DNA of 63,979 bases from an uncultured Pelagibacteraceae bacterium (GCA_902624185.1 CACNWU010000001.1:68085-132063); one strand, 5' to 3'; shown: positions 18,228 to 30,662, numbered from the stretch's first letter. The notes: generated from the sequence alone by a model not told the origin. Made by a program: numbers and translations.

Positions 18228-19709
18228 TTAATTATTCATAATGTTAATATTATATACTTTAATTAAATCACTTATTGAAACCTCAATAGTATTTATTAGT
18301 GGCTCAGGGTAAAATCCAAAAAACAAAGTTGGTATAGCTAGAGAGGATAGAATAAATAACTCTGATCTATTTAAATCAACCATTTTTTTTAAATCTAGAT
18401 TTACTAATTTTCCAAAAATAACTCTTTTATACAACCAGAGCATATATGCAGCCCCTATAATAACTCCAAAGCTAGCAATGACTGCAACTAAAAAGTTGTC
18501 TTTAAATGCTCCCATCAGAATTAGAAACTCACCCACAAATCCACTGGTGCCTGGCAAACCTAACGCGGCTAAAGTGAAAACCATAAACAAAATTGAGTAT
18601 TTTGGAATTATAGTAACGATCCCTCCATATGTTTCAATTAATCTTGAGTGCATTCGATCGTAGACAACTCCAACACATAAAAAAAGTGCTGCCGAAACTA
18701 GTCCATGACTTATCATTTGAATTATACTTCCTTCGATACCTTGTTGTTGAATAGTAAAAATCCCCAATGTAACAAAACCCATATGAGCTACTGAAGAATA
18801 AGCAATTAATTTTTTCATATCCTCCTGCATTAAAGCTATTAAAGAAGTAAAAATGATAGCTACTACGCTGAGTGTATAAATTAAAGGCGTAAATATTTCT
18901 GAAGCAATTGGAAATAAGCCTAAAGAAAATCGTATAAATCCATAACCAGCCATTTTAAGTAAAATTGCTGCTAACAATACCGAGCCAGCAGTTGGTGCTT
19001 CTACGTGGGCGTCAGGTAACCAAGTATGGACAGGCCACATAGGAGTTTTCACAGCAAAAGAACTAAAAAAAGCAAGCCATAGCAAATTTTGATATTTAGC
19101 ATCAATTCCTAATTCATAAAGTTGAACAACATCTGTTGTTCCAGTAATCCAATATATGGAAATTATTGCCACTAGCATCAATACTGAGCCCAATAGTGTA
19201 AATAAGAAAAATTTAAATGCTGAATAAACTCTTCTTGATCCTCCCCAAATTCCAATAATTAAAAACATTGGAATTAAACCAGCCTCAAAAAACAAATAAA
19301 AAACAACGAGGTCCAAAGAGCAGAAAACACCAATCATGAAAGACTCCATTATCAAAATAGCAATTAAAAATTCACTTAATCTATTTTTAATTGAATTATT
19401 TACCGAAATTATACAGAGTGGAGTGATAAACGTTGTTAAAATTACAAATAAAATTGAAATCCCGTCTATACCAACTTTATAATTTACAAGACCATCAATC
19501 CAAATTCGATCCTCTACAAATTGAAAATCAGAAGTTGTGTTGTCAAAAAGTATCCATAAGTAAATCGATAAAAAAAAATTTACTAATGACGTAAATAAAG
19601 CTACATATTTTGTAGTTATATTATTTTCTTTTTTACTTCTTGTAAAAAATAAAAAAAGAGATCCAACAGTTGGTAGTAAAATCAAAAATGAAAGAATAGG
19701 AAAATTCAT
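18228..19709 (-). CDS. nuoM: NADH-quinone oxidoreductase subunit M
   Basis: 493 residues, about 14 membrane helices. GIDGISILFVILTTFITPL, the essential Glu in SFMIGVFCSLDLVVFYLFFEAGLIPMF, TPMWPVHTWLPDAHVEAPTAGSV and MKKLIAYSSVAHMGF are standard NuoM motifs. Antiporter-like proton channel of complex I. It shares one base with nuoL and is 3 bp from nuoN. Confidence 0.97.
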   Translation of the reverse strand: MNFPILSFLILLPTVGSLFLFFTRSKKENNITTKYVALFTSLVNFFLSIYLWILFDNTTSDFQFVEDRIWIDGLVNYKVGIDGISILFVILTTFITPLCIISVNNSIKNRLSEFLIAILIMESFMIGVFCSLDLVVFYLFFEAGLIPMFLIIGIWGGSRRVYSAFKFFLFTLLGSVLMLVAIISIYWITGTTDVVQLYELGIDAKYQNLLWLAFFSSFAVKTPMWPVHTWLPDAHVEAPTAGSVLLAAILLKMAGYGFIRFSLGLFPIASEIFTPLIYTLSVVAIIFTSLIALMQEDMKKLIAYSSVAHMGFVTLGIFTIQQQGIEGSIIQMISHGLVSAALFLCVGVVYDRMHSRLIETYGGIVTIIPKYSILFMVFTLAALGLPGTSGFVGEFLILMGAFKDNFLVAVIASFGVIIGAAYMLWLYKRVIFGKLVNLDLKKMVDLNRSELFILSSLAIPTLFFGFYPEPLINTIEVSISDLIKVYNINIMNN

Positions 19710-21622
19710 TATTTTACAATTAAAAAGGTTAATAAAGCTGAAAAGCCAAGAAGCATTATAAATGCATATTGATATATAAAACCACTTTGAAATTTATTTG
19801 CTTTAATTGAGCACTTTTTTATAATAGCTGAAATACCATCAGGACCAAATCCATCAATCAACTTAATATCAAAAAACTTCCATAAAAATAATCCCAAATT
19901 TTTTGAGGGCTTTACAATTAAAACATCATAAAGTTCATCAAAGTACCACTTATTCAACAGAAATTGATATAATGGTTTATTTACATTGGCTATCTGCTCA
20001 GTTAATTTTTTGTTTTTAACAAATAAATAATAAGCAATTGGAATTGACAATACGACTAAAATTGGAGTAAAGAGTAAAAACCACAGTGGTGGATGTTCGG
20101 TACTTAAAGGTTTTAGAAAGAAAATTGAATCTTGCCAAAAATTATTTACTCCTCCATATCCAACAAACAATTCTTTAAAAAAATATCCTGCAAATATCGC
20201 TCCTATAGAGAGTAAAAATAAAGGCAACAACATTACCATTGGAGACTCGTGTGTTTCTTCAATTTTAATATCTTTGTTTTTATATTCTCCATGGAAAGTT
20301 TTGAAGATTAATCTCCAAGAATAAATTGAGGTTAAAAAAGCAGTAAAGACTCCAATGCCAGCTGCATAAAAACCAGTTGTATTTCCTCTTAAATAAGCAA
20401 ATTCTATAATTGCATCCTTTGAATAAAATCCAGATAAAAATGGAAAGCCAGTTAAAGCAAGGGTTCCAATTATCATTAAAATATATGTATACGGTAATTT
20501 TTTATAAACACCTCCCATATTATTAATGTTTTGCTCATTTTTAAAAGCATGGATAACTGATCCTGATCCTAAAAATAACAAAGCTTTGAAAAATGCGTGA
20601 GTAAATAAGTGAAACATTGCTACATTGTAAGCACCTACACCTGTAGCAAAAAACATATATCCTAATTGACTACAAGTAGAGTATGCAATTATCTTTTTAA
20701 TATCCGTTTGTACTAATGCCACTGTTGCAGCAAAAAATGCCGTACTCATTCCAACAATAGTAATTATATTGAGTGCTAACTCAGAATATTCATAAATAGG
20801 TGAACATCTTACAACTAAAAAAACACCTGCTGTCACCATGGTTGCTGCATGAATTAAAGCAGAAACAGGAGTGGGGCCCTCCATAGCATCTGGTAGCCAA
20901 GTATGAAGTAATATTTGAGCTGATTTACCCATTGCTCCAACAAATAAAAGTAAACAAATTAGATCAATCGAATTAACCTCTATACCCAAAAAAAATAGTT
21001 TTTTATCTACAATATTTGGAATTTGATTAAAAACTTCATTGTAATTAACTGTACCAAATAGATAGAAAATTAAAAAAATTCCAAGAGCAAAACCAAAGTC
21101 ACCCACTCTATTTACTACAAAAGCTTTAATCGCTGCTGAATTAGCTGAATCTTTTTTAAACCAAAATCCTATTAAAAAATATGAACATAGACCAACACCC
21201 TCCCATCCGAAAAATAATTGAATGAAATTATCTGATGTTACCAACATTAACATTGCAAAGGTAAATAATGATAGGTAAGCCATAAACCTCGGCTTGTGAG
21301 GGTCATGAGACATATATCCAATTGAATAAATATGTACTAAGGATGAAACTGAAGTTACGACTACAAGCATAATTGCAGATAATGGATCGATTTTCATTGA
21401 CCAGTTAACATCTAATGTCCCAGAACTTATCCAAGTCGCAATTATAATATTGTCTTGATATTGATTGAAAATAACATTGTACAAAACAATAGCTGAAAAA
21501 ATAGCAGATATTGTTACCATTAAGCTAGTAACTATTTCTGAATTTCTATCTCCAATATATTTTCCAAAAAAACCAGATATAATTGAAGCTATTAAGGGTA
21601 ATGCTATAATTGAAATTTCCAT
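19709..21622 (-). CDS. nuoL: NADH-quinone oxidoreductase subunit L
   Basis: 637 residues with about 16 helices. Recognisable features are SIGYMSHD, FFGWEGVGLCSYFLIGFWF, LPDAMEGPTPVSALIHAATMVTAGVF, IKKIIAYSTCSQLGYMF, and a C-terminal extension with the long lateral helix typical of NuoL. Distal proton-pumping subunit of complex I. It starts 1 bp after nuoK ends. Confidence 0.97.
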   Translation of the reverse strand: MEISIIALPLIASIISGFFGKYIGDRNSEIVTSLMVTISAIFSAIVLYNVIFNQYQDNIIIATWISSGTLDVNWSMKIDPLSAIMLVVVTSVSSLVHIYSIGYMSHDPHKPRFMAYLSLFTFAMLMLVTSDNFIQLFFGWEGVGLCSYFLIGFWFKKDSANSAAIKAFVVNRVGDFGFALGIFLIFYLFGTVNYNEVFNQIPNIVDKKLFFLGIEVNSIDLICLLLFVGAMGKSAQILLHTWLPDAMEGPTPVSALIHAATMVTAGVFLVVRCSPIYEYSELALNIITIVGMSTAFFAATVALVQTDIKKIIAYSTCSQLGYMFFATGVGAYNVAMFHLFTHAFFKALLFLGSGSVIHAFKNEQNINNMGGVYKKLPYTYILMIIGTLALTGFPFLSGFYSKDAIIEFAYLRGNTTGFYAAGIGVFTAFLTSIYSWRLIFKTFHGEYKNKDIKIEETHESPMVMLLPLFLLSIGAIFAGYFFKELFVGYGGVNNFWQDSIFFLKPLSTEHPPLWFLLFTPILVVLSIPIAYYLFVKNKKLTEQIANVNKPLYQFLLNKWYFDELYDVLIVKPSKNLGLFLWKFFDIKLIDGFGPDGISAIIKKCSIKANKFQSGFIYQYAFIMLLGFSALLTFLIVK

Positions 21623-21623
21623 T

Positions 21624-21938
21624 TTATCCTTTTAATTTATTTATTTCTTCAACACGAATGGTTCCAGAGTTTCTATAGTAAACAACTATGATTGCCAAAC
21701 CTATTGCTGCTTCAGCTGCAGCAACTGTCAAAATAAATAAAGTAAAGACTTGTCCAGATAGATCACCTAAAAAAATTGAAAAAGATACTAAGTTTATATT
21801 AACCGCTAATAAAATTAATTCTATACTCATCAAAATAACAATAATGTTTTTCCTATTTAAAAAAATTCCTATTACTCCAATAGAAAAAATAATAGCACCG
21901 AGTGTTAAATAATGCCCCAAACCTATTTCAGTCATCAA
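21624..21938 (-). CDS. nuoK: NADH-quinone oxidoreductase subunit K
   Basis: 104 residues with three helices. [37 protein letters not shown] with the conserved membrane Glu, and [18 protein letters not shown] with the second key Glu are diagnostic. Part of the E-channel between the quinone site and antiporter subunits. Overlaps nuoJ by 11 bp. Confidence 0.97.
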   Translation of the reverse strand: MMTEIGLGHYLTLGAIIFSIGVIGIFLNRKNIIVILMSIELILLAVNINLVSFSIFLGDLSGQVFTLFILTVAAAEAAIGLAIIVVYYRNSGTIRVEEINKLKG

Positions 21939-22557
21939 TTTTAACTCCTTTATTCGAGGCTACCTCAATTACTTCGACTCCTTCTGATCTTTCTCTTGAA
22001 ATTTGTTTTATGTAACTCTGTTTTTTAACACCTTCTCGTTGCCTATATGTAAGAACAATTGCACCTATCATAGCTATTAGTAAAATCATTCCACTGATTT
22101 GGAAAATGTGAATATAGTCTGTATACAAAACTTGTCCAAGTAAATGGGTGTTACTCAATTCATTATTTAACTCCGGTAAATTATTAACGAGATTTGGTTT
22201 ATATTTCCATCCACCAACTACAATCATTAATTCAAAAAAAATTACTGCACTTATAATCAACCCCATTGGAATGTGACGTGAACTTGATTTTGATAGAAAC
22301 CATTGGTTTTTTTGTTGCGCAACATTTAACATCATTACTACAAATAAAAATAATACTGCCACTGCACCAACATATACAATTAGCATAATCATTCCTAAAA
22401 ATTCCGCTCCTATCATTATAAAAAGACAAGATATACTAATGAAATCCAAAATAAGAAAAAAAACTGAGTGTACTGTATTTTTTGAAGCCGTAACCATAAT
22501 TGCTGAAATAATAGCAATTATCGAAAATATATAAAAAAATATAGAATGAGCTATCAT
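21928..22557 (-). CDS. nuoJ: NADH-quinone oxidoreductase subunit J
   Basis: 209 residues, five predicted helices and a charged C-terminal tail. [54 protein letters not shown] is the usual NuoJ core with its pi-bulge helix. Near the end, [16 protein letters not shown] is also typical. Completes the quinone-proximal membrane part of complex I. Follows nuoI after 3 bp. Confidence 0.96.
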   Translation of the reverse strand: MIAHSIFFYIFSIIAIISAIMVTASKNTVHSVFFLILDFISISCLFIMIGAEFLGMIMLIVYVGAVAVLFLFVVMMLNVAQQKNQWFLSKSSSRHIPMGLIISAVIFFELMIVVGGWKYKPNLVNNLPELNNELSNTHLLGQVLYTDYIHIFQISGMILLIAMIGAIVLTYRQREGVKKQSYIKQISRERSEGVEVIEVASNKGVKIDD

Positions 22558-22560
22558 TAA

Positions 22561-23046
22561 TTATCTGTATGGATTATCACTTTTGATATTCGCAGCTAAA
22601 ATATTTTCCCATCTATCACCATTATCAAGCAGTTTATCTTTGGTATAATAAAGTTCTTCTCTAGTTTCTGTTGAAAATTCAAAGTTTGGTCCTTGAACTA
22701 TTGCATCCACAGGACAAGATTCTTCGCACAACCCACAATAAATACATTTCATCATATCAATGTCGTAACGTGTAGTTTTTCTACTTCCATCTGCTCTTTG
22801 AGATGACTCAATTGTTATTGCCTGAGCTGGACATACTGCTTCGCATAATTTGCAAGCAATGCACCTTTCTTCACCATTAGGATATCTTCTAAGTGCGTGT
22901 TCGCCTCTATATCTTGGGCTAATTTTTCCTTTTTCAAAAGGATAGTTAATTGTCTTTTTGGGCTTAAATAACTCCTTAACTGCCATAAGCAAACCTCCAA
23001 TAAAATCTATCATCAAAATAGTTTTTAAAAATCGAGTTATTTTCAT
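22561..23046 (-). CDS. nuoI: NADH-quinone oxidoreductase subunit I
   Basis: 161 residues. Two 4Fe-4S motifs of ferredoxin type: cysteines 62, 65, 68 and 72 ([12 protein letters not shown]) and 101, 104, 107 and 111 ([12 protein letters not shown]). These hold clusters N6a and N6b, which pass electrons toward NuoB. An amphipathic N-terminal stretch and the [17 protein letters not shown] segment are as in alphaproteobacterial/mitochondrial TYKY. Overlaps nuoH by 4 bp. Confidence 0.97.
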   Translation of the reverse strand: MKITRFLKTILMIDFIGGLLMAVKELFKPKKTINYPFEKGKISPRYRGEHALRRYPNGEERCIACKLCEAVCPAQAITIESSQRADGSRKTTRYDIDMMKCIYCGLCEESCPVDAIVQGPNFEFSTETREELYYTKDKLLDNGDRWENILAANIKSDNPYR

Positions 23047-24044
23047 TTGGCGATCGGTAAAAGATTAAAATAAAAAAGATAACTAGCAGTCAATACAACA
23101 TATATCAAAGATAACGGTAGAAATATTTTCCAACCAAGTCTCATTAACTGATCGTATCTGTATCTTGGCACTATTGCTTTTACTAAAGCAAATAAAAAAA
23201 ATAATAATAAAATCTTAAAAATTAACCATATTGCGCCTGGTACTAAGTTGAATGGATATAAATCAATGGGAGAAAGCCATCCTCCTAGAAATAAAACAGA
23301 ACCTAAAGCACACATTAGTAAAATATTTGCATATTCTCCCAGCCAAAACATTGCATACATCATTCCAGAATATTCTGTTTGATATCCAGCTACTAGTTCA
23401 GCCTCAGCTTCTGGTAAATCAAAAGGAGGTCTGTTTGTTTCAGCTAAAGCAGAAATAAAAAAGATAACAAACATAGGGAAAAGTGGTATCACAAACCACA
23501 TATTTTTTTGAGCTATTACAATTTCGTTTAAATTTAGGGAGCCTACACAAAGTAATACATTAATAATAATTATACCTATTGAAACCTCATAAGATACCAT
23601 TTGTGCAGCAGATCTGATTGAACCTAAAAATGGGTATTTCGAATTTGATGCCCAACCCCCCATTATTATTCCGTAAACTCCTAATGAAGAAACTGCAAAA
23701 ATATACAATATACCAACATTTATATCTGCAAGTACTTGAGTTTCACTAAAAGGAATAACGGCCCAAGCAATTAAAGCTAATGTCATAGTTATAATTGGAG
23801 CTAATATAAAGATTATCTTATTAGAACTGGCAGGAATAATAATTTCTTTGAAAATATATTTTAATGCATCTGCTAATGATTGTAGTAATCCAAAAGGTCC
23901 AACAACATTTGGACCTTGTCTTTTTTGAACAAATGCCCAAACTCTTCTATCTAACCACACAATCATGGCTACAGAAACCAATACAGGAACCAATAAAAAT
24001 AATATTTTATAAATTTCTTGAAAAATGAGATTTATAAGCTCCAT
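23043..24044 (-). CDS. nuoH: NADH-quinone oxidoreductase subunit H
   Basis: 333 residues, eight helices. [54 protein letters not shown] and the quinone-cavity loop [28 protein letters not shown] are all intact, and [13 protein letters not shown] closes the protein. It forms the quinone-binding foot of the membrane arm. 3 bp after nuoG, 4-bp overlap with nuoI. Confidence 0.98.
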   Translation of the reverse strand: MELINLIFQEIYKILFLLVPVLVSVAMIVWLDRRVWAFVQKRQGPNVVGPFGLLQSLADALKYIFKEIIIPASSNKIIFILAPIITMTLALIAWAVIPFSETQVLADINVGILYIFAVSSLGVYGIIMGGWASNSKYPFLGSIRSAAQMVSYEVSIGIIIINVLLCVGSLNLNEIVIAQKNMWFVIPLFPMFVIFFISALAETNRPPFDLPEAEAELVAGYQTEYSGMMYAMFWLGEYANILLMCALGSVLFLGGWLSPIDLYPFNLVPGAIWLIFKILLLFFLFALVKAIVPRYRYDQLMRLGWKIFLPLSLIYVVLTASYLFYFNLLPIAK

Positions 24045-24047
24045 AAA

Positions 24048-26081
24048 TTATCCTTCGGTACCAGTTCGTTTAATATCAATTTTTGAATTATAACAATCTA
24101 ACATAGTTTTTGATGATCTTGCGATAACATTTGAGAAATAGTAATCTTTAGTTTCAATTTTCAACATTTCATTTTCAAAATTATTTTTATGAATTTCATT
24201 AGATAAATTTTGATTTGATTTTGTTTTTTTGAGATTTAAATAATTTAACATACTACTTTCAAGTTCATCCTTATCATTAAATAGTTTTCTATTATTCATT
24301 ATCTCAGCAAGATCATTAATTATTTGCCAATCCTCTTTAGCTTGTCCTGGAGGATATGAAGCTTTATAAGCTTTTTGAATTTTACCTTCTAAATTTGTGT
24401 AGTGACCAGATTGTTCTGTATATGCTGATCCCGGTAAAATGATATCAGCAATTTCGGCACCTCTATCACCGTGACTACCTTGATAAATTACAAATTCATT
24501 CTTTTTATTGAAATTTAAATTATCTTGTCCAACCAAATAAACTATATCAAATTTATTTTCTTTAAGATCTTTAATTAAATCTTGATTTTTGTTAATTACA
24601 TCTAAATCAAAATTTCCAACTGTTGCTGCATCAACAGACAAAATATTAAAAGGATTCCATGAAGCAGAAAATTTATCATTATTATACAAAAAATCTTTAA
24701 TCAAATAAAATAAGCCTTTTGATGATTTAGTGTTTAAAAAAGATTCTCCTAATATTATCATTGGTTTTTTTGAGTTAATAATTTCCTTAGATATTTCACT
24801 CTTATTTTCAAAAATTTCATTAATTGTCTGATTTTTTCCATTTAAACTTTTATATGGGTAAGTTAAGTCTCCAACATCATTCAATGAAACAATCTTTATA
24901 TTATTATTTAAATATGCTTTTCTAATTCTAGCATTCAGCATCGTTGCTTCATATCTAGGGTTAGTTCCAACTAACAAAATAAAATCTGCATCTTCAATTC
25001 CATTAATAGTTGAATTGAATAAATAATTTTCTCTCACTGTATTATCTACGAATCTTTGGTTAGATCTGGACTCATATTTGTTAGTACCAATCGTTCTATC
25101 AAAAAACTCTTTAAATATAAAACTCGTTTCCATATTTGTAAGATCACCGACAAATCCGCATATTTTATCCTTATGTGTATTTTGAATTTTTGATTTAATA
25201 ATCTTATAAACTTCATCCCAAGATGCATTTTCAAATTTGTTATTGTACTTTATGTAAGGTGTATCAAGCCTTTGATTTAACAAACCGTCACATGCATATC
25301 TTGTTTTGTCAGAAATCCACTCTTCATTAATATCCTCATTTATAATTGGTAAAATTCTTTTTACTTCCCAGTCATAGGTGTCTACCCTAATATTTGACCC
25401 AACAGCATCCATTACATCAATTGTCTCTGTTTTCTTTAATTCCCAAGGTCTAGCCTCAAAAACATAAGGTTTTGAGGTCAATGCTCCAACAGGACAAAGA
25501 TCGATAACATTACCGGATAATTCTGATTGAACTGATTTTTCCAAATAAGTTGTAATTTGCATATCTTCACCTCTTCCAATAGCTCCTAACTCTGGGACTC
25601 CAGCTATTTCAGTAGCAAATCTTATACACCTAGTACAATGAATACATCTTGTCATTTGTGTTTTTATTAATGGTCCCATGTTTTTATCTGGAACAGCTCG
25701 TTTATTTTCTTTAAAACGAGACTTATCAATTCCATAAAACATTGACTGATCTTGAAGATCACATTCACCACCTTGATCGCAAACTGGACAATCTAAGGGA
25801 TGATTAGCTAATAAAAATTCCATTACACCTTTTCTTGATTTTTCAATTTTTGGAGTGTTAGTTTTTATTACCATTCCATCAGCTGCTGGCATAGCACATG
25901 AAGCTATAGGTTTAGGAGATTTTTCCATCTCAACTAAACACATTCTACAATTACCAGCTATTGATAATTTTTCATGATAACAGAATCTTGGAATTTCAAC
26001 CCCAGCTTTTTCACAAGCTTGCAGTACTGTTAAACCTTCCTCAACCTCAACTTCAGTATCATTTACTTTTAATTTAAGCAT
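24048..26081 (-). CDS. nuoG: NADH-quinone oxidoreductase subunit G
   Basis: 677 residues. An N-terminal 2Fe-2S domain ([26 protein letters not shown]...CAMPA), a His-ligated cluster region ([17 protein letters not shown]) and a further [13 protein letters not shown] cluster ending at CPVGAL are followed by a molybdopterin-oxidoreductase-like domain with no active centre. Length matches mitochondrial-type 75-kDa subunits, shorter than E. coli NuoG (about 910). Part of the electron-input arm. Overlaps nuoF by 8 bp. Confidence 0.96.
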   Translation of the reverse strand: MLKLKVNDTEVEVEEGLTVLQACEKAGVEIPRFCYHEKLSIAGNCRMCLVEMEKSPKPIASCAMPAADGMVIKTNTPKIEKSRKGVMEFLLANHPLDCPVCDQGGECDLQDQSMFYGIDKSRFKENKRAVPDKNMGPLIKTQMTRCIHCTRCIRFATEIAGVPELGAIGRGEDMQITTYLEKSVQSELSGNVIDLCPVGALTSKPYVFEARPWELKKTETIDVMDAVGSNIRVDTYDWEVKRILPIINEDINEEWISDKTRYACDGLLNQRLDTPYIKYNNKFENASWDEVYKIIKSKIQNTHKDKICGFVGDLTNMETSFIFKEFFDRTIGTNKYESRSNQRFVDNTVRENYLFNSTINGIEDADFILLVGTNPRYEATMLNARIRKAYLNNNIKIVSLNDVGDLTYPYKSLNGKNQTINEIFENKSEISKEIINSKKPMIILGESFLNTKSSKGLFYLIKDFLYNNDKFSASWNPFNILSVDAATVGNFDLDVINKNQDLIKDLKENKFDIVYLVGQDNLNFNKKNEFVIYQGSHGDRGAEIADIILPGSAYTEQSGHYTNLEGKIQKAYKASYPPGQAKEDWQIINDLAEIMNNRKLFNDKDELESSMLNYLNLKKTKSNQNLSNEIHKNNFENEMLKIETKDYYFSNVIARSSKTMLDCYNSKIDIKRTGTEG

Positions 26082-27402
26082 TTTTATCCAATAAGTGTTG
26101 ATCTACTAAATAAGGAATGTTTTTGTTTTCCTTTACTATTGGATCAAATTTATTTCTCTTTTTTATTTCATCTTTAAAATGTCTTAATAAACCTTGCACT
26201 GGCCAAGAGGACCCTTCACCAAAAGCACAGATAGTATGTCCTTCTATCTGTTTAGTGACATCACCAAGCATTTCTACCTCATCTTTAGAAGCTTCACCTC
26301 TAGCCATTCTTTCAAGCATTCTCCACATCCAACCTGACCCCTCTCTACAAGGTGTACATTGACCACAACTTTCGTGTTTATAAAATCTTGCGATCCTAGC
26401 CATACATTTAATTATGTCTTGATCATTATTGATCACAACTATTCCAGCTGTACCTAATCCACTTTTTTCAGCCATTAAAGAGTCAAAATCCATAGTTAAG
26501 GTTTCACATTTTTCTTTAGGAATTAAAGGCATTGATGAACCACCAGGAATTACAGCTTTTAAGTTATCCCAACCTCCTACAACACCTCCTGCGTGAACTT
26601 CAATTAATTCTTTTAAAGGTATATTCATTTCTTCCTCAACATTACATGGATTATTTACATTTCCAGATATACAGAATATCTTGGTACCTGTATTTTTTTC
26701 TCTACCTAAAGAGGCAAACCATTTTCCTCCCCTTCTGAGAATAGTTGGAACAACAGCTATAGTTTCAACATTATTGATAATTGTAGGACATCCATAAAGT
26801 CCTATTAATGCAGGAAAAGGTGGCTTTAATCTAGGTTGACCTTTTTTACCCTCTATACTTTCAAGTAATGCTGTTTCTTCCCCACATATGTAAGCTCCTG
26901 CACCGTAATGAATATAAATATCTAAATCCCATCCAGTTCCAGCTGCATTCTTACCAATTAAATTTTTTTCATAAGCTTCGTCGATTGCTGCTTGAAGTTT
27001 TTGTCCATCAATAAAATACTCACCTCTAATATAAATGTAACAAACATGAGCTTGTACAGCATATGAGGCTATTAAACATCCTTCAATTAATTTATGAGGT
27101 TCAAATCTTAATATATCTCTATCTTTGCAAGTGCCTGGTTCTGACTCATCTCCATTAATTACTAAATAATGAGGTCTTGATCCAATTTCTTTTGGTGCAA
27201 AAGACCATTTTAATCCAGTTGGAAAACCAGCACCTCCTCTACCTCTAAGTTGAGACTCTTTTATTTCGTTAATTATCCAATCTCTTCCTTTGTCTGTAAT
27301 TTCTTTAGTATTAACCCAATCGCCTCTTTTCTGAGATGAAGTTACGTCAGAACCCAAATCATTATATAAGTTTTGAAATATTCTATCTTGATCTTTAAGC
27401 AT
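26074..27402 (-). CDS. nuoF: NADH-quinone oxidoreductase subunit F (NADH/FMN-binding)
   Basis: 442 residues. The glycine-rich NADH/FMN motif [55 protein letters not shown] and the 4Fe-4S motif [12 protein letters not shown] are complete. This is the entry point of electrons from NADH via FMN and cluster N3. It overlaps nuoE by 8 bp and nuoG by 8 bp. Confidence 0.98.
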   Translation of the reverse strand: MLKDQDRIFQNLYNDLGSDVTSSQKRGDWVNTKEITDKGRDWIINEIKESQLRGRGGAGFPTGLKWSFAPKEIGSRPHYLVINGDESEPGTCKDRDILRFEPHKLIEGCLIASYAVQAHVCYIYIRGEYFIDGQKLQAAIDEAYEKNLIGKNAAGTGWDLDIYIHYGAGAYICGEETALLESIEGKKGQPRLKPPFPALIGLYGCPTIINNVETIAVVPTILRRGGKWFASLGREKNTGTKIFCISGNVNNPCNVEEEMNIPLKELIEVHAGGVVGGWDNLKAVIPGGSSMPLIPKEKCETLTMDFDSLMAEKSGLGTAGIVVINNDQDIIKCMARIARFYKHESCGQCTPCREGSGWMWRMLERMARGEASKDEVEMLGDVTKQIEGHTICAFGEGSSWPVQGLLRHFKDEIKKRNKFDPIVKENKNIPYLVDQHLLDKNA

Positions 27403-28003
27403 TTTTTAAATCCATAAGAGTTTTTCTATTATTCTCAGGCTCATTATTTATCCTACCTCTGTAAGAACCTGGTTTAGGTATTTCACCTTTCAAAATTTTA
27501 TCTAAAATCTTTAAAGTTTTTTCTTTATCAAGATCTTCAAAGTAATCATCATTAATTTGCATCATTGGAGCATTGACACAAGCACCTAAACATTCTACCT
27601 CCATCCAAGAACAACTTTTATCTTCTGAAAGTTCAGATTCCTTTTCTGAAATTTTTTCCTTACATGCTTCAACTAATTTGTTTGCACCTCTAATCATACA
27701 TGGTGTGGTTGTACAAACTTGAATAAAATATTTACCTACAGGCGATAGGTTGTACATTGAATAGAATGTTGCTACTTCATAAACTTTTATATAAGGCATA
27801 TCTAGAAATTTTGCTATGTATTTCATTGCAGCTAAAGGTATCCAATTATTATTTTGTTTTTGAGCGATATAAAGTAATGCCATCACTGCACTTTGTTGTC
27901 TACCTTCAGGATATTTAGCAACCATGGCCTTAGCCGCTTGAAGTGAAGAAGCATTGAACTCAAAGTTTTCTGGTTGATCTTTAGCAGGTCTTTTTAAACT
28001 CAT
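27395..28003 (-). CDS. nuoE: NADH-quinone oxidoreductase subunit E
   Basis: 202 residues. Thioredoxin-like 2Fe-2S domain with cysteines 97, 102, 138 and 142 (CTTTPC and [10 protein letters not shown]), holding cluster N1a. The N-terminal helical segment with [18 protein letters not shown] is typical. A short C-terminal extension after the core ends in LKNA. Overlaps nuoD by 4 bp and nuoF by 8 bp, in the common nuoD-E-F order. Confidence 0.97.
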   Translation of the reverse strand: MSLKRPAKDQPENFEFNASSLQAAKAMVAKYPEGRQQSAVMALLYIAQKQNNNWIPLAAMKYIAKFLDMPYIKVYEVATFYSMYNLSPVGKYFIQVCTTTPCMIRGANKLVEACKEKISEKESELSEDKSCSWMEVECLGACVNAPMMQINDDYFEDLDKEKTLKILDKILKGEIPKPGSYRGRINNEPENNRKTLMDLKNA

Positions 28004-29175
28004 CGATCTACCTCACCAAAAACAATATCTAAGGATCCTAATACAGCTGGTACATCAGCGAGCATATGTCCTTTAATTAGATAATCCATTGATTGTAAAT
28101 GAGAGAAACCAGGAGCTCTAATTTTACACTTGTATGGTTTACTTGAACCATCAGAAATTAAATATACTCCGAATTCACCCTTTGGTGCTTCAACAGCTGT
28201 ATAAATTTCATCTTTTGGTACACGATATCCCTCAGTAAATAATTTAAAATGATGGATTAGCGCCTCCATTGACTGTTTTATCTCTTTTTTAGATGGTGGA
28301 GATATTTTTCCATCAAAACTTTTTATCGGTCCTTTTTCCATCTTAGCTAAACATTGTTTTATTAATGAAATACTTTCTTTCATTTCCTCAATTCTACATA
28401 AATAACGATCATAGCAATCACCGTTTTTACCAACAGGAATTTTAAATTCTAGTTGATCATAACAGTCATATGGTTGAGATTTTCTAAGATCCCATGCTAC
28501 ACCTGAACCTCTAATCATCACTCCACTAAATGAATAATCTAAAGCATCTTCTTTTGTAACAATTCCAATATCTACATTTCTTTGTTTAAATATTCTATTG
28601 TCTGTAAGTAAATTTTCTAAATCATTAATAACTTTGGGAAAACTTTCACAAAATTTAGCTATATCATTCTCTAGACCAGCTGGTAAATCCTGATGAACAC
28701 CACCCGCTCTAAAATAATTTGCATGCAATCTTGAACCAGAGGCTCTTTCATAAAATGTCATTAAAGTTTCTCTTTCTTCGAAGCCCCATAAAGATGGCGT
28801 TAAAGCACCTACATCTAAAGCTTGAGTAGTCACATTAAGAATATGGCTTAAAATCCTTCCTATTTCACAAAACATCACCCTAATAAATTGTGCTCTATGT
28901 GGAACTTCAATTTTCATTATTTTTTCAATTGCCAATGCAAAAGCATGTTCTTGATTCATTGGAGCAACATAATCAAGCCTATCAAAATATGGGACTGCTT
29001 GCATATATGTTTTATTTTCAATTAATTTTTCAGTTCCTCTATGTAACAAACCTATGTGGGGATCAGCTTTCTCTACAACTTCACCATCTAATTCCAGTAT
29101 AAGTCTTAAAACACCATGAGCTGCTGGATGCTGAGGTCCAAAATTTAAATTTAAATTCTTAATTTTTTTTGTCAT
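28000..29175 (-). CDS. nuoD: NADH-quinone oxidoreductase subunit D
   Basis: 391 residues, the 49-kDa subunit homologue. [58 protein letters not shown] and the C-terminal [36 protein letters not shown] are all present. Together with NuoB it makes the quinone-reduction chamber. Separate from nuoC, not fused as in E. coli; the two reading frames overlap by 17 bp. Confidence 0.98.
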   Translation of the reverse strand: MTKKIKNLNLNFGPQHPAAHGVLRLILELDGEVVEKADPHIGLLHRGTEKLIENKTYMQAVPYFDRLDYVAPMNQEHAFALAIEKIMKIEVPHRAQFIRVMFCEIGRILSHILNVTTQALDVGALTPSLWGFEERETLMTFYERASGSRLHANYFRAGGVHQDLPAGLENDIAKFCESFPKVINDLENLLTDNRIFKQRNVDIGIVTKEDALDYSFSGVMIRGSGVAWDLRKSQPYDCYDQLEFKIPVGKNGDCYDRYLCRIEEMKESISLIKQCLAKMEKGPIKSFDGKISPPSKKEIKQSMEALIHHFKLFTEGYRVPKDEIYTAVEAPKGEFGVYLISDGSSKPYKCKIRAPGFSHLQSMDYLIKGHMLADVPAVLGSLDIVFGEVDR

Positions 29176-29764
29176 TATTTTCTGTTTGATCTTTTATATA
29201 TTTTGTTCCTTCCCAGGGACTTTCATAGTCAAAATTTCTATAGTTTTGTTCTAATTTAACTGGTTCACTTATTACTTTTTTTTGATTTTCACTATATCTA
29301 ACTTCGGAATGACCAGTTAAAGGAAAATCTTTTCTTAAAGGATGGCCTTCAAAACCATAATCTGTGAGAATTCTTCTTAAATCTGGATGATCTTTAAAAT
29401 TTACACCATACATGTCAAAAACTTCTCTTTCCATCCAGTTTGCAGCAGGAAAAATTGAAGTTATAGATGAAATTACTTCATTTTCATTAATAAAATAACT
29501 AAGAATCATTCTTTGATTAAATTCATGACTTAAAAATAAATAAACAATTTTAAATCTTTGGGTCTGTTCAGGATAGTCAACGACAGTGATATCTATTAAT
29601 TGTCTAAATTTAGTATCTTTATTTGTTTTAATAAACAATATTACATCTATTAAATCCTCTTTATCAATTTCTACGTAAATCTGATCATGCCTGATTTCTG
29701 TTTTATTAATTTTCGTTGTTAACTCTGAATTAATTTTTTTTTCTAAATCAATTAAATTTTTCAT
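29159..29764 (-). CDS. nuoC: NADH-quinone oxidoreductase subunit C
   Basis: 201 residues, the 30-kDa subunit. The C-terminal signature [50 protein letters not shown] is unmistakable. Peripheral-arm structural subunit. Starts 1 bp after the nuoB stop; its C-terminus overlaps the nuoD start by 17 bp. Confidence 0.97.
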   Translation of the reverse strand: MKNLIDLEKKINSELTTKINKTEIRHDQIYVEIDKEDLIDVILFIKTNKDTKFRQLIDITVVDYPEQTQRFKIVYLFLSHEFNQRMILSYFINENEVISSITSIFPAANWMEREVFDMYGVNFKDHPDLRRILTDYGFEGHPLRKDFPLTGHSEVRYSENQKKVISEPVKLEQNYRNFDYESPWEGTKYIKDQTENNDKKN

Positions 29765-29765
29765 T

Positions 29766-30281
29766 TTATCTTTCTAGTGATCCCTTATTACGAATTTTTT
29801 TTTGTAATTGCATAATGCCATATAATAATGCCTCTGCTGAAGGTGGGCATCCTGGTACATAAACGTCTACAGGAACAATTCGATCACAACCTCTTACAAC
29901 TGAATATGAATAATGATAATAGCCTCCTCCATTAGCGCAGCTTCCCATCGATATCACATATCTTGGTTCTGGCATTTGGTCGTAAACTTTTCTCAAAGCA
30001 GGTGCCATTTTATTTGTTAAAGTTCCAGCAACTATCATTACATCAGATTGACGAGGTGAACCTCTTGGTGCTGCACCAAATCTTTCAAGATCATATCTTG
30101 GCATAGCTGTTTGCATCATTTCTACCGCACAACAAGCCAGGCCAAACGTCATCCAGTGTAAAGATCCTGCTCTTGACCAATTAACTAAATTATCCAATGA
30201 CGTGGTAATAAATCCATTCTTACCAAAATCTTCGGCAAGTTTTTTAAATTCTTCAGGTACTTGATCTAACTTATTATTCAT
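29766..30281 (-). CDS. nuoB: NADH-quinone oxidoreductase subunit B
   Basis: 171 residues. The N2 cluster ligands are the tandem Cys50-Cys51 in [11 protein letters not shown], Cys115 in [21 protein letters not shown], and Cys145 in [14 protein letters not shown]. It passes electrons from the Fe-S chain to quinone. 12 bp after nuoA. Confidence 0.98.
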   Translation of the reverse strand: MNNKLDQVPEEFKKLAEDFGKNGFITTSLDNLVNWSRAGSLHWMTFGLACCAVEMMQTAMPRYDLERFGAAPRGSPRQSDVMIVAGTLTNKMAPALRKVYDQMPEPRYVISMGSCANGGGYYHYSYSVVRGCDRIVPVDVYVPGCPPSAEALLYGIMQLQKKIRNKGSLER

Positions 30282-30293
30282 TTAAATTTATTA

Positions 30294-30662
30294 TTATTCC
30301 CAGTCTAAAGCGCCTTTTTTCCATTCATAAATAAAACCAATCGTAAGAATGAATAAAAAAATCATCATAGATGTAAATCCAAGTATCCCAATGCTTCCTA
30401 AGGAAATAGCCCAAGGAAATAAAAATGCAATCTCAAGGTCAAATATTATAAAAAGAATTGCAACTAAATAAAATCTTACATCAAATTCCATTCTAGAATC
30501 TTGAAAAGGTTCAAATCCACACTCGTACGCTGAAAGTTTTTCTGGATCTGGATTCTTTGGGGATAAGATAAAATTGATCGCAATAAAAGCACAGCTTAGT
30601 CCAAATGCAATTATTAGGAACAAAATTATAGGCAAATAATCTTTTAAAAATTCCGCAGTCAT
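30294..30662 (-). CDS. nuoA: NADH-quinone oxidoreductase subunit A
   Basis: 122 residues, three helices. The loop [43 protein letters not shown] contains the conserved Cys and the [18 protein letters not shown] motif. First of the 14 nuo genes. No strong Shine-Dalgarno sequence precedes the ATG. A 19-bp palindrome lies 73-91 bp upstream, and the tRNA-Asp gene ends about 126 bp upstream, so the operon may be driven by its own promoter, by read-through from the tRNA promoter, or both. Confidence 0.97.
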   Translation of the reverse strand: MTAEFLKDYLPIILFLIIAFGLSCAFIAINFILSPKNPDPEKLSAYECGFEPFQDSRMEFDVRFYLVAILFIIFDLEIAFLFPWAISLGSIGILGFTSMMIFLFILTIGFIYEWKKGALDWE

